Positions 21,770 through 32,554 of a DNA stretch of 64,000 nt are shown one piece after another. This stretch comes from Riptortus pedestris (lineage: Eukaryota; Arthropoda; Insecta; Hemiptera; Alydidae): NCBI GenBank assembly GCA_019009955.1, contig CM032230.1, forward strand, positions 7,804,001 through 7,868,000, written 5' to 3'. The number at the start of each line of letters is the position of its first letter. The stretch's first letter is position 1. A program made the translations under genes and the position numbers. The notes below the pieces were generated by a model. That model saw only the letters and a program-made list of their open reading frames with translations, was not told the DNA's origin and ran no database searches.

Positions 21770-22770
21770 AGGACAGAACGCACTTCTCACGCGATCGTCT
21801 ACAAAAAATTTGTTAATGTTTGCCTGAACGTTTTGAGTTGTTCCCAAGTTATCTATTTCAAGGAGTTCCCCATGTCTCAGTGGTAGCGTTTTCTTTTGTA
21901 GCCGGAAATCTCGAGATTGAAACTCCCCGGGTACACGACTATTTTTTTCTGGATTTTTTACTTCCAGGTCGTTTTTAAAATATTAATAAATAAATAAAAA
22001 AGTTTTTTTTTTAATTATTAGCGTGTTTCATACATTTAAAGAAAATTTGAATGCTTTCTGTCAAAAATTTAATTGCATAAGGAAATATTTAATATTATAC
22101 AAAAAATATATTATTAATTGTATTTTAATACTACATGCTATTTTGCGATTCTGCGTATTCGATCAAATACGAGCAGTTTTAGAGACACTTGACACGATTT
22201 TTAACTTGATGACAGAAATATGCGTCAGTGATCCAAGGCCAAGCATAATGAACGTAGAAAACTGTGAACATTTTTAATATCTTTATTTATTGTAAAATAA
22301 AATGATATCAAATAAATTGGTAAAGATGGTTAAAACCGTTTAAAAATATTAATAAAATATCTGCGTCATTGTTGATAATTGTTATATACTCACGTTTTCA
22401 ATTAATAATATATTTATTGTACAATATTAAATATTTCCTTATACAAATTCAATTTTTGACAGAAAGCATTCAAATGCTTTCTTTAAATATATGGAACACG
22501 CTAAAAATTAAAATAAACTTTTTATTTATTTATTAAAATTATATAAACAACCTGGAATTAAAAAATGAAAAGAAAAGAAAAATCCAGAAAAAATAGTCGT
22601 ACCCAGCGAGTTTCGATCTCGAGATTTCCGGCTACAAAAAGGAAGCTCTTAACCTGAGCCACGGGGGACTCATTGAAATAGATACCATGGGAACAACTCA
22701 AGACGTTCAGGCAAACTTTAACAATTTTTTTTAGACGAACGCTTGAGAAGTGCCTTCTCTCGCTTCAAAA
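21770..22770. repeat. Large inverted repeat with tRNA-like block in each arm
   Basis: About 21770-22135 is repeated in inverse at about 22380-22770. The shared order is 'gcacttctca', 'gtttgcctgaacgt(t/c)ttgag', 'tgttccca', 'tatctatttca', a tRNA-like block with 'gtagccggaaatctcgagat', 'tatttttttctgga', 'tgaatgctttctgtcaaaaa'. The arms flank a unique AT-rich core of about 250 bp. It may be a foldback element, a DNA transposon with long inverted termini, or two SINE-like copies facing each other. The open frame 22023-22277 lies in arm plus core and has no recognisable product. Confidence 0.7.
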
Positions 22771-23089
22771 AAATTTCTTTTCGATCACGTACTAAACACT
22801 CAAAAAACGTCGTTCAAATAGGTGGGGGGGAGGAGGCCGTGCACTCCCCTTGTAAGCTTAAATACCACATATTGTTTTCCAGTGATCTTCATTGTGCGAG
22901 ATAAATGCCAATACGTTGTGTGATGATTATGATCTTATGTTAATAATCTTAGGATTAAGATGATACGTTCCTGTTTCAAAAATGTATATTTTATCTATTC
23001 CATAATTGACATTCAACCGTTTAACAATATTAAAGATAAAATTTTTGAAAGGCAGAAATCATAGTATAGAGGAGGTGGATTCGATAATT

Positions 23090-23356
23090 CAATATATTTC
23101 CGTTACTATCACTGGGATCGTAAAATGTTGTAGAACCAATCTTGTTAAACAATTGGTGCTCTATAATGGTTCTTTTACTATTTTTTTTTTTTTTGTTGCT
23201 TAAGTATTAAGGGAATAATTTGCACTCTCTTGTTTTCAGCTGCCAGTAAACCCCTTCTTCTACTTATCAATTTTTACTTAGAAATAGAAAATATATTGGG
23301 ATAATTGATCGCGTGGAAAATAAGCTTAGTTTACGTAGCCCCTGCGTAACAGACCA
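23090..23356 (-). mobile_element. HINE-like 5' half
   Basis: Reversed body words ('tttccgttactatcactggg', 'aagtattaagggaataattt') lead to the reversed 5' end 'ataagcttagtttacgtagc' and 'cccctgcgtaacagacc'. Confidence 0.6.
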
Positions 23357-23524
23357 TTTTTTGGATTTATATGAATCCTTTAAATATTGAGAAATGTATG
23401 GATCAAATGAATATTGAGTTATATAGAAAATATTTATGGTGTGACATTATTTGCACCTCAAATTGTAATGTTTAAATGAAAATAATATTTGATTTTTATG
23501 CTAGGAATAATATACTTCAAGATA

Positions 23525-23879
23525 TATCTATTTATTGCTAATGGGTAGGAGAGAGGGTTTAATGGGCACAAAAACTAAAAAAAAATGCAAATATCTCGGT
23601 TACTATTTGAGTTAAAGAAAACATGTATAAAACAACATTTATAGACAATTAACTTTACAAATAGGCTTTTTCTATATAATGTTTGGATCGAACTCAGAAT
23701 AACGGAGATGTTTTGAATTTCTTAATCACCCTTTTTTAAACCTCCCCTCCCTCTGTTCCGATTTCATCCTGTCATGATCCTTAGTTTTACAAAAACCCTT
23801 AAATATCGAATTGATAACCATCAAACAAAAGTTAGTGTCCGTTAGAGAGGTAACAAGTAAGTGAGTGTATGTGTGGCAT

Positions 23880-23971
<92 letters not shown>

Positions 23972-24110
23972 GGGTTCATTTTTTTATATATAAGTTTGGA
24001 CGGACCTCATTTGCGTCATCTCCTAGGTGGGATCGATGGACCTTTGAAGAAATGTTTGAAAGTAGTTCATTTGTTGTTCCCTTTTGGGTGATTTCCCACA
24101 AACTTAAATG
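23525..24110 (+). mobile_element. HINE-like element with (AC)n(AT)n core
   Basis: 'tgcaaatatctcggttacta', 'ggatcgaactcagaataacgg', 'aacctcccctccctctg', an internal (AC)n at about 23883-23919 followed by (AT)n to 23969, then 'acggacctcatttgcgtcat', 'gggatcgatggacc' and an eroded hairpin. The 76-residue frame over the microsatellite is spurious. Confidence 0.7.
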
Positions 24111-24289
24111 GAACTCAGAACTCACATTTTATTGATTCATTAGCAGGTGTAACATGTAGTTACTGCTAAACCGTGTACTGTGATCTCTATTAGTCGTTTC
24201 AATAATTTATACAGCAATACAATTTTGACTCAAGCCAAATTTTATAGGAATATCCTAATTATAAATTTTATTTTTCGGCAATAATGTAT

Positions 24290-24490
24290 AATAAGTTAAA
24301 GGGTTAACATTAATCTCTAGAGTGGCGAGTTCAATTCTCGATTGGGTAAAGGAAATTATTTAATTACTGAATTCATTAAATAACATCTTAAGTCCCACTC
24401 TGGCTAGAAAAGGGTGGTAACCTGTAGATTACCCATCCCAATCAGCCTTAGTTTCAAAAAGTGGACGTTAATAAGTAATAATAATGTATA
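24290..24490 (+). repeat. tRNA-derived SINE
   Basis: 'agagtggcgagttcaattctc' (B-box region), 'ttcattaaataacatctta', 'ctggctagaaaagggtgg', 'aaaagtggacgttaataagt'. The head is shortened. Confidence 0.7.
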
Positions 24491-25078
24491 TAACAAAAGA
24501 AATTCTAAATTACATATTCCCGTGAAGTACGTGCTGCGTAAAATAAACAGATTTCACACTTGCTGGTGTGAGAACCTAATGAACGCTTCTCACCACATAT
24601 TCAGAATGAAAACCACAAAGTATCAATTACTCTTTTAATATTTAAGTTAAGAAAAAAGGAATATACCCCATGAACGAGCAATCGGTAAGAATATCAACTG
24701 TAGAAAGTCGAGAGGAAACATTGTCTTGCTGAAATTTGTTCCTTGTCTGTAATAAAGAGATAAGGGACAAATACCAGTCAGGATAGGATTGCCGATGGAT
24801 TAGGAATTGGCAAAAGGCTAAGCTGGCCTTGACTACTCCCGTTCTCTCAATATTATTCAAGTCACAAGCTCTGGAGGAACAGAGGAATTTCAAGTTAGCT
24901 CCGTTACTCAATGCCTTAAACTTACAACAACAAATAAAGGATAACCTCTTAGGTATTTTTAAGAAAAAAGAGAGGGAAAAAAACTATCGAGATCTTCATG
25001 CAATTTTTGAAAAATGTCTTCAAACATACTTATGGCAAATTAATTGGCTGTAAAAATATGGTACTACACGCCAATAAA
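24491..25078. other. Mosaic with an unassigned coding-like stretch
   Basis: A HINE-like 5' block lies near 24530-24565 ('tgctgcgtaaaataaacagat'). At 24829-25053 an open + frame reads ALEEQRNFKLAPLLNALN and KKKEREKNYRDLHAIFEK; at 24642-24911 there is a minus frame. I recognise neither and cannot tell coding from chance. Confidence 0.2.
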
Positions 25079-25516
25079 AAAGTCTGTCAAGCAGGGGCTG
25101 CGTAAACTAAGCAGATTTCCCACGTGAAGTTTTACAATAGAGAAATTTCACGAGAGCCGAGCAGTCAAGGAAACGGCCGAACTAGCTTTTGACGGGAAAG
25201 TCACTCTCGTCCGTTAGCCGCCCAGATTTAATAAAAATGCAAATATCTCGGTTAATATTCAAGATAGAGAATAAATGTATATAACAATATTTATAGTAAA
25301 TTTAATTTACAATAAGATTGATTCTGTGTTTTTCGATCCGACGTATAATAAGGGATATATTTCGAATTTTCGAAAATCCTCCCCTCTAAACCCCCCCTCC
25401 CACTGGTCCGATTTCAGCCGTTACAAACTTGATCTTTCTTTTTACATAGAACGATTAAATATCGAGTTTGGGAACAATGAAACAAAAATTGTCACTGATA
25501 GAGCGGTAACAGACAA

Positions 25517-25547
<31 letters not shown>

Positions 25548-25672
25548 GTTTTGAACGGACCTCATTTCCGTCATCTACTAGGTAGGATCGATGAACATTT
25601 GAAGAAAAATTTCGAAAATTCCGTCGAGTAAAACCTCAATAGCTGGATTCCCTTAAGGGAAATCTGCTAAAA
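25079..25672 (+). mobile_element. HINE-like element, complete ends
   Basis: Starts AAAGTCTGTCAAGCAGGGG with TAAGCAGATTTCCCACG, contains (AT)n near 25518-25538 and ends 'ctggattcccttaaggg', 'aaatctgctaaaa'. The middle 5' third is partly replaced by other sequence ('gagccgagcagtcaagg'). Confidence 0.8.
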
Positions 25673-25760
25673 GTGGGACCCGTAACAAAAGGTCATCCTC
25701 ATATGTTGTATTGCCAGGAAGATTATCATGGCGTAAATTTCTTTCTAACATAACAACATT

Positions 25761-26440
25761 AATCAGTTATGTTTGCCTTGAACAGAACATCGCCTATGTT
25801 GACCAGTTATGTTTGCCTAGAACTGCACATCGCCTATGTTGATTAGTTATGTTTGCCTTGAACTGGTCATTGCCTATGTTGACCAGTTATGTTTGCCTTG
25901 AACTGCACATCGCCTATGTTGACCAGTTATGTTTGCCTTGAACTGGTCATTGCCTATGTTGATCAGTTATGTTTGCCTTGAACTGCACATCGCCTATGTT
26001 GATCAGTTATGTTTGCCTTGAACTGCACATCGCCTATGTTGATCAGTTATGTTTGCCTTGAACTGCACATCGCCTATGTTGATCAGTTATGTTTGCCTTG
26101 AACTGCACATCGCCTATGTTGATCAGTTATGTTTGCCTTGAACTGCACATCGCCTATGTTGATCAGTTATGTTTGCCTTGAACTGCACATCGCCTATGTT
26201 GATCAGTTATGTTTGCCTTGAACTGCACATCGCCTATGTTGATCAGTTATGTTTGCCTTGAACTGCACATCGCCTATGTTGATCAGTTATGTTTGCCTTG
26301 AACTGCACATCGCCTATATTGACCAGTTATGTTTGCCTTGAACTACTGATCGTCTTAGATGACCAGTTTTGTTTCCCTTGAACTACTGATCATCTTTGTT
26401 GACCAGTTTTGATTACCAAGGAACTTCTGATATCTTCGAT
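25761..26440. repeat. 40-bp minisatellite, 17 units
   Basis: Unit boundaries fall every 40 bases without length change from 25761 to 26440. The unit starts GATCAGTTATGTTTGCCTTG and ends 'cacatcgcctatgtt'. Eight consecutive units (25961-26280) are identical, while the first five and last four carry substitutions (for example 'ggtcattg' for 'cacatcg', and 'ctactgatc' at the right edge). A clean centre with diverged edges indicates recent homogenisation. Since 40 is not a multiple of three, it is not coding. Confidence 0.95.
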
Positions 26441-27534
26441 TTTGGTGGAAGTGCAGTCATTTGGAAACATAGATTTGTTCTATTCACCTCTTTTCGGCCT
26501 TCTTTGAAGGAACAATCTTTAAACTTGATAATACAATATTGAACAAAGAGATCCCTGGAGGATAAACGTGGTATGCTTTAGACGTGATAGAGTTCAGTTA
26601 GATGTTCGTCGTTTTTCTATCGAAGGAGCGATCCTGATGATGTTGATACATGGAGAGAATTGACAGAAATCGTTCTGAAAAGCCACGAGGACTTCCTTTA
26701 TTACATGTTCAGTTGAAGCCCTCTGAGACCCTAAGGACGGCTGGGACGATTACCTGAACTTTCCAAGTAGCATAATAGGGATCTTGGTTTCAAATTCCAT
26801 GCAAGTAAGAGGGGGAATGGATTTAAAATTTGGCGGGAATATATTTGAGAGGGAGTTCTAAAATATGCTGTAATAGATGATAGGTGATGCCGACAGATGA
26901 GGGACAAACACGGGCGCGATGTTCCCAGAAAGAGGATCAGAATTTCTGACAAATTTCCTAGTTATTTATAGTTGAGGCAAGCTGTATGAATCCACACCCA
27001 CCCAGCCCTGTCTAGTTCTGGACAGCCCCATTCACAATGGCGAACCTTGTATTATTTACGGTTTTCACAGTCTATTAAAACCACCACTAGCAGATGCAGA
27101 TTTCAAGGATGACCTGTGTCTTGGCTTCCCTTGGAACGTATGACATTCTTTACCGAAAGAGTTTCTAGTGAGTATTCATTTCAACAAGTACCAGTTTTGG
27201 TATTGAGCAAATCACCTTCATAAAAAAAAATGAATGTTCACAATGGGTGCATAAACTAATATGTTTACCACGTGCAACAATGGAATATAGACAACGACCA
27301 GTACACAGTCCCATGTAATCAAGGCTAGAAACGTAAGCTGAAAATAAGAGATATGGAGTTAAGAGATATAAATAGGTTACAATCCAAATCGCAGGAGTGA
27401 GGGTTCACTTGACCTACAAAATGGAAGAATTTCCTCCGTTAATACTGTTGAAGTTTCAGCTAAATTATCATTGTCTTCAGTGTCCCCCCCCTTCACTTTT
27501 TCACACCTCAGCCTCTTTTACTACCAAAACTTTG
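26441..27534. other. Unassigned single-copy sequence
   Basis: Slightly more GC-rich than average, with no recognised gene. A degraded HINE-like 5' end is visible near 27235-27275 ('gtgcataaactaatatgttt'). Confidence 0.35.
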
Positions 27535-27850
27535 GTTTTATACTTTTATAGTTGGGTTTAAACTGATCCAAGAGTCCTTTAGGATTTACCTCAGTCGATT
27601 CATTTCTTCATTCTAACTTTGCCGGCAGTACAATGTCATCTGCACATCTGATGCAATGAACGGATTTACCGTTAATCTGAATACCTTCGGTCATTTCTAT
27701 CATTTTCTTGTGTCTTTAATGGTTATGTCGAACAGACAAGATGAGAGAGGGGACCCCGTGTTTTACACATTTCTTAATTCTTCCATCCCTTTCGCATTCG
27801 GCCCTCAATGAAAAATGATGCTACGTACTCTGGTTTTGTGAAAATATGTA
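27535..27850 (-). pseudogene. LINE reverse transcriptase fragment (RT box)
   Basis: The minus strand reads MTEGIQINGKSVHCIRCADD followed by IVLPAKLE. This is the conserved 'I.ING..I..IRYADDIVLLAE' catalytic box of a non-LTR reverse transcriptase, with Cys in place of Tyr before ADD. Upstream, KHGVPSLIL corresponds to the G.RQG.PLS block. In-frame stops show it is dead. The same family recurs at 58625-59640. Confidence 0.75.
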
Positions 27851-27899
27851 GTAATGAAAAGTTTTTAAAATATGCCCTGAATAGTAAGTGGGTGTTCCC

Positions 27900-28385
27900 C
27901 TGCCGCTATATGAGTCCTTTTCGACTTGAACAAGTCATACGGGTATGCTAGATGTACGAGCCCTTTGATAGTTGAACGAGACTTTTACTAGCTGATCAGG
28001 TTCTTTGCAAGCTGTAAGAGTCCACTGCTGGCCCTCATTTATGCATTCTAGGTGACCGAGTCCTTTCCTAGCTGAAAGAGACCTTTACTAGCTGAAAGGT
28101 CCCTTTGCTAGCTTTATGAGTCCCTTGCTATCTGTACGAGTCCTTTGATAGCTGAAAGAGGTCTTTGCTAGCTGTACGAGTCCTCTATTAGACCCACATC
28201 TATGTATTCTAGGTGCATGAGCCCTTTGATAGTTGAACGAGACTTTTACTAGCTGAACGGGTCCTTTGCAAGCTGTACGAGTCCACACCTGGCCCTCATT
28301 TATGTATTCTAGGTGAACGAGTCTTTTCCTAGCTGAACGAGTCCTTTACTAGCTGTACGAGTCCTTAGCTAGAGCTGCATCTATG
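27900..28385. repeat. 20-bp satellite with a 261-bp higher-order period
   Basis: Units of about 20 bp of the form 'ctagctgaacgagtccttt' run through the block. A longer period of 261 bases is seen: 'gagccctttgatagttgaac' recurs at 27958 and 28219, and 'tggccctcatttatg(c/t)attc' also recurs. The 66-residue minus frame at 28088-28288 is an artefact of the repeat. Confidence 0.85.
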
Positions 28386-29495
28386 TATTATCCATAACCA
28401 ATCTCTAGTTTGATTTAATGTCATTAACTTAAAACTGACGTAGGTAGTGTTAACGTGGCACTTAAGGCCTGCCCACTATATTTCTAAGTGTTATCCTGAT
28501 GTGTTCTAGTCCTCACAGGTATATAGAGCTGGCTTCCCGAAATAGCCATAGATGGCGCGAATGCCGGCTTCCCTAGTCGTAAGACAAATGCTCCCAGAGC
28601 AGGAACACAGCCAAACACAATCTAAACAAGAATCTCACTCCCAATTAAACACCTACTCCACCTCTCATTTTTCCCTGTTAAATCCATTTATGCTATTCTT
28701 GCTATATTCATTATCTCTTTATTTCTGTACTCCGCTAATTGTTATATCATTTTACGTTTCATTTTTCATTCTAATTGACCTAATTAGAATAAAAGGAAGA
28801 AAAGAGATATTCATTTAACATTATTTTTAGTTAAATGTACATCTCTTGTCTAGTGATAATAGGCGGTGGGCGTAATGTATATATGTATATATATCCCAAT
28901 GGAATGCCGAAGTAAATTATATATTCATATTTTTTCCTCAGTTCAAATCCTCACATTATAAAAATTCGAGAGTTTTATGCATGCACTTAGAATATCAAGT
29001 TATCTTAATCGTCAGGAAAAACTAATATTTTAAACAACTTAGCGTAACGTAAGGTTAGCAGTGAGAAGTCAAAAAGGAAGTCTCCCACCCTCCTAAACTC
29101 AGTGCTGCCAACCATTTAAGGTCCTGCTCATTTAGGATCTCAGTTCTGTTTACATTAAATTATGTTAATAGTTCAAAATACATGTTTAATTACATTATCT
29201 TCACAGTACAAATAGTGTATGTTAAATTAATTTTTCTGTGTCAATTAAATTAAATATTAAATACATTTAAAGGGAAACTGACATTTCTGATTAATTAATG
29301 TTTGGAGATTGGGGGGGGGATGTACTTTATTGTTGCTAACCAGTTATTATACATTTGTTATTACATATATGTAATTTGCATTTGTGAAGAAGTTCAATAT
29401 AAGTGTGATAATCTATCGAGGTACCGAGTTAAATTCATACGTGGAAACGAATTGGTGAATACAACTTTCTGTGCAATTACGAGTTTTATAGATTG
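28386..29495. other. AT-rich spacer, nothing firm
   Basis: A hydrophobic 88-residue frame at 28552-28818 starts at ATG but is AT-driven and unrecognised. No repeat family was identified with confidence. Confidence 0.3.
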
Positions 29496-29499
29496 TTAT

Positions 29500-30165
29500 A
29501 CGGCAAAAATGTATATAACAAAAGTTACTCTAAATAACAAAACAAACAAGTTTTGTATTGTTCAAGTTTTCCGAAAAAATATTAAGAAACGAAATACTAC
29601 AATTTTTCACTTCATACCTTCCTTAGAACCCTCACTCCTGTTCATTCCTAGAAATGTTAATATAGTTTATATTCATGGAGGAGTCGATGCTATTTCAAAT
29701 AGCGAGATTTGTTAAATTCGGTTTAGACTTATAATCCCATTAAAATTGTTGACTCCTGCTATGGTTTTAGCGCATATCTCAATTATACTTCGGTATACGG
29801 CATAAATATATAAGACAAAAGTTACTTTAAATTACAAAATAAACTACTACAACTTTTGTTATGTACATCTTTGTCGAAAACCAATTTTTCAATACAGGCC
29901 TCCCTTATAACCCCCACTCCTGTTCGTCTCTGAGAATATTAGTATGGCCTATTGTCTAAGTTGAGTTTGCAGTAATATACGTGCCACGTTTCATCGAATT
30001 CGGTACTGTAGTATATAGTTAGCAATGGTAACAAAGAAACAAACCGACACCAAAGCCAAAATTACAGATATCGTGTCTATTGCATGTGAAACGAAATAGT
30101 ATCGTGAAATTGCTAGGAAAAAAATCAATTTAAGTGCAGACATTTCAATTTTATACATATAGTTT
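29500..30165 (-). mobile_element. Non-autonomous Helitron, 5' part
   Basis: Minus strand copies of the family words, with 'ccctcactcctgttc' at about 29629 and 'cccccactcctgttcg' at about 29911 (internal repeat spacing near 290 bp), then the reversed 5' region with 'cattgcatgtgaaacgaa' and 'caattttatacatatag'. The 3' hairpin side is missing. The open frame 29302-29715 overlaps it and is not a gene. Confidence 0.65.
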
Positions 30166-30288
30166 TGAACGGACCTTATTTCCGTCATCCCCTGGGTAGG
30201 ATCGATGGACATTTGAAAAAATGTTTCGAAAATCGCGTCACGAGTACAACCTCAATAGCTGATTTCCCCTAAGGTAAATCTGCTAAAA
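30166..30288 (+). mobile_element. HINE-like 3' end
   Basis: 'ttttgaacggaccttatttc', 'ggtaggatcgatggacattt', 'aaaatcgcgtcacgagtac', hairpin 'gatttcccctaaggtaaatc', end TGCTAAAA. It directly follows the Helitron 5' end, as if the Helitron had entered its AT tract. Confidence 0.75.
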
Positions 30289-30323
30289 TGACACTAATGG
30301 CTGATATAAACCAGTCTAAATAA

Positions 30324-30432
30324 TTTTAGCAGATTTACCCTAACGGAAAACAGCTATTGAGGTCGTACTCATGACGCGATTTTCGAATTTTTCTTCAAAT
30401 GTCCATCGATCCTACCTAGGAGATGACGAAAA
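30324..30432 (-). mobile_element. HINE-like 3' end, inverted
   Basis: Reversed end TTTTAGCAGATTTACCC with 'gaggtcgtactcatgacgc' and 'tccatcgatcctacctagg', broken off at 'gatgacgaaa' where another element starts. With the copy ending at 30288 it forms an inverted pair 35 bp apart. Confidence 0.75.
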
Positions 30433-30734
30433 AAGTCACGCAGGGGCTGACTAAGCAGATTTCCCTCGCGAAGTTTAATAATAGATAAGCATACATACTG
30501 ATAACACAACACCACTGTGAGTATTAAGTGAGTAAATACAAACGGTTATAAGAAATCATTCCCCTCCCTTTCCGGTAGGAAGCGCCTGAAATGTAAACAA
30601 ACAGTTCTGCCTACCTCTTACTGGAATGAAAAACAATTACTGTAATATATCCGAATAAAACCCATTGATTTGATTGTAAACTATTTACTATATCTAGTAC
30701 TGTAATTTATAATGAATCAGAATAATTTATATAT

Positions 30735-30814
<80 letters not shown>

Positions 30815-30910
30815 ATGTATATAGATATATAACGGACTTCATTTTCGTCATCCCCTGGGTAGGATCGATGGGCATTTGAAGAAAAATTTCGAAAATTGAG
30901 ACATGAGTAC
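30433..30910 (+). mobile_element. HINE-like element lacking the hairpin end
   Basis: Starts 'aaaagtcacgcaggggctga', 'ctaagcagatttccctcgc', second-subtype 5' body ('caccactgtgagtatt'), an (AT)n(GT)n core at about 30740-30812, 'aggatcgatgggcatttg', then stops at 'gagacatgagtac'. Confidence 0.75.
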
Positions 30911-30999
30911 TCTGTCGATACTGCGCTACGAGTTGGATGGCCTGTTAGTTCACAATTCAGCCGCTTTCCTTTGTAGGGTTTATTAACTTATATTGTAAA

Positions 31000-31130
31000 T
31001 TCACTGAAAGATTTCTCATTGCCGTTTGTATTTATTCACTAGCATTCACGGTTGTGTTACCTGTATGTATATTTATCTATTGTAAACCTTCGCGTGGTGA
31101 ATCTGTTTAGTTTACGCAGCCTTTTACTGA
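31000..31130 (-). mobile_element. HINE-like 5' end, inverted
   Basis: 'gaaagatttctcattgccg', 'cattcacggttgtgttacc', 'gtaaaccttcgcgtggtg' and 'gtttagtttacgcagcc' are the reverse of a second-subtype 5' end. Confidence 0.65.
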
Positions 31131-31159
31131 GGAAATCCACAGCGATTTCCCATTACTAA

Positions 31160-31324
31160 AAGCCTCTTGTGACAGGCAAGCAGTTGACAGGAGTCTTGGG
31201 CTTATCTTGGCCAGACCCAGACAATGACGACAGCCCTATAGAGGATCTGACCTTGGGAGATGGCGAAGTCCGCACGTGGAGAGGACAGCAGCTGCAAGAA
31301 GAGCAACAGGTGCTACAAGAATAA
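31160..31324 (+). other. Coding-like segment, candidate terminal exon
   Basis: An open frame flanked by repeats reads LSWPDPDNDDSPIEDLTLGD then GEVRTWRGQQLQEEQQVLQE and TAA at 31322-31324. It is more GC-rich than its flanks and has several possible splice acceptors upstream ('cctcttgtgacag', 'gttgacag'). There is no ATG in frame, so if real it is an internal or last exon or a pseudogene fragment. I do not recognise the family. Confidence 0.3.
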
Positions 31325-31589
31325 AGGAGGGGGGCAGCTGGCTGTTCTAGCCAACCACCTCAATCACAGCTGTTCTCAGTCTAAAATATTACATCTTAAA
31401 TAGCTCTATTTGCCTAATTTATTTGACTAGCTATTAAGCCACGGGGCCACCATTTTCCCACTATTTTATAAAATATAAATGGACCAGTGTACTCTCAGCT
31501 CTGCCTAATTTGATTTAGAGCATTGCGAAACATTTCGGATTAATTTATCTTCCTAGGGAGCCTCATTACTGAGAAGACAATGATAGTAG

Positions 31590-31756
31590 ACCTATCAACA
31601 TTGCTAGAAGAAAGCACTTGCTAGACAAGCCTTCCAAAATAAAATACCATTTTAACTTAGAAGCTTATATAAGCTTGGATTCCAAAATAACGGTTGCTAA
31701 ACCTTCCGTTTGAAGTGCACTGCTTTACGGGAGTGAAATTTGGACTAATCGAAAAA
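31590..31756 (+). pseudogene. LINE fragment (post-RT region)
   Basis: One frame gives ARQAFQNKIPF and, after a shift, SALLYGSEIWTNRK. This is the 'A..AF..KK....L..SVLLYGSETWT' stretch that lies downstream of the RT box in many arthropod non-LTR elements. It is cut by a HINE-like 5' end near 31750. Confidence 0.65.
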
Positions 31757-31825
31757 TTCCGTCACGGAGGTGCTGCGTAAACTAAGCAGATTTCATGTGT
31801 TTGTATAACACTCTGATGATCTCCA

Positions 31826-32255
31826 AAAGTCCGTCACGCAGGGGCTGCGTAAACTAAGCAGATTTCCCACGTGAAGTTTTACAATAGAGAAATCCGCCTA
31901 ATAACAGCTGTAGTAGGAAGGGGTGTCTAAACCTATTCACGAGGGATGAATAGTTCTGGAAACGGCCACCAGAGCTCTCGGCGGAGAGTCCGGAACATGG
32001 CGGGGTTCCGTAGACCACACACACAATACAAATACAAATATCTCGGTTAATATTCAAGATACTGAATAAATGTATAGAACAATATTTATAGTAAATTTAA
32101 TTTACAATAAGATTGATTCTATAACAATTTTCGATCCGACGTATAATAACGGAGATATTTTTGAATTTTCAAAAGTCCCTCCCTCTAAACCCCCCCCTCC
32201 CACTGGTCCGATTTCAGCCATTAACGAACTTGATCTCGACGACGATTAACCATTA
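31826..32255 (+). mobile_element. HINE-like element, 5' two thirds
   Basis: Starts AAAGTCCGTCACGCAGGGG, then first-subtype body 'cctaataacagctgtagtag', 'ggccaccagagctctcgg', 'cggttaatattcaagatac', 'actggtccgatttcagcc', and breaks off before the AT tract. A short 5' relic (31750-31800) precedes it. The 67-residue minus frame at 31854-32057 is the twin of one at 35192-35395. Confidence 0.8.
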
Positions 32256-32374
32256 ACGACTTTGATACAGCGTAATTGTACAGATTCAAAATAATTGAAA
32301 TGTAATTTCATATGTACTTACATGTCGCTATGTACATTCCTCCCCTATCTTGTGTAGTTACCGAGACATTAGCA

Positions 32375-32499
32375 TTTTAGCAGATTTCCCTTAAGGGAAA
32401 TCAGCTATTGAGGTCGTACTCATGACGCGAGTTTCGAAAAATTTCTTCAAATGTCCATCGATCCTACCCAGGAGATGACAAAAATGAGGTCCGTTCAAA

Positions 32500-32554
<55 letters not shown>

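Noticed and set aside
21865..21935. Possible tRNA gene
   Set aside because: A- and B-box-like words are present but no cloverleaf with paired acceptor and anticodon stems could be drawn, and the block is repeated in inverse in the other arm. The SINE heads elsewhere were rejected for the same reason.
25761..26440. CRISPR-like array of regular repeats
   Set aside because: Units are contiguous 40-bp tandem copies without unique spacers, in a eukaryotic context; it is a minisatellite.
28088..28288. 66-residue open frame on the minus strand
   Set aside because: It lies wholly within the 20-bp satellite and simply translates it.
29302..29715. 137-residue + strand frame as a gene
   Set aside because: Most of it reads through the reversed Helitron copy; the peptide only reflects the repeat.
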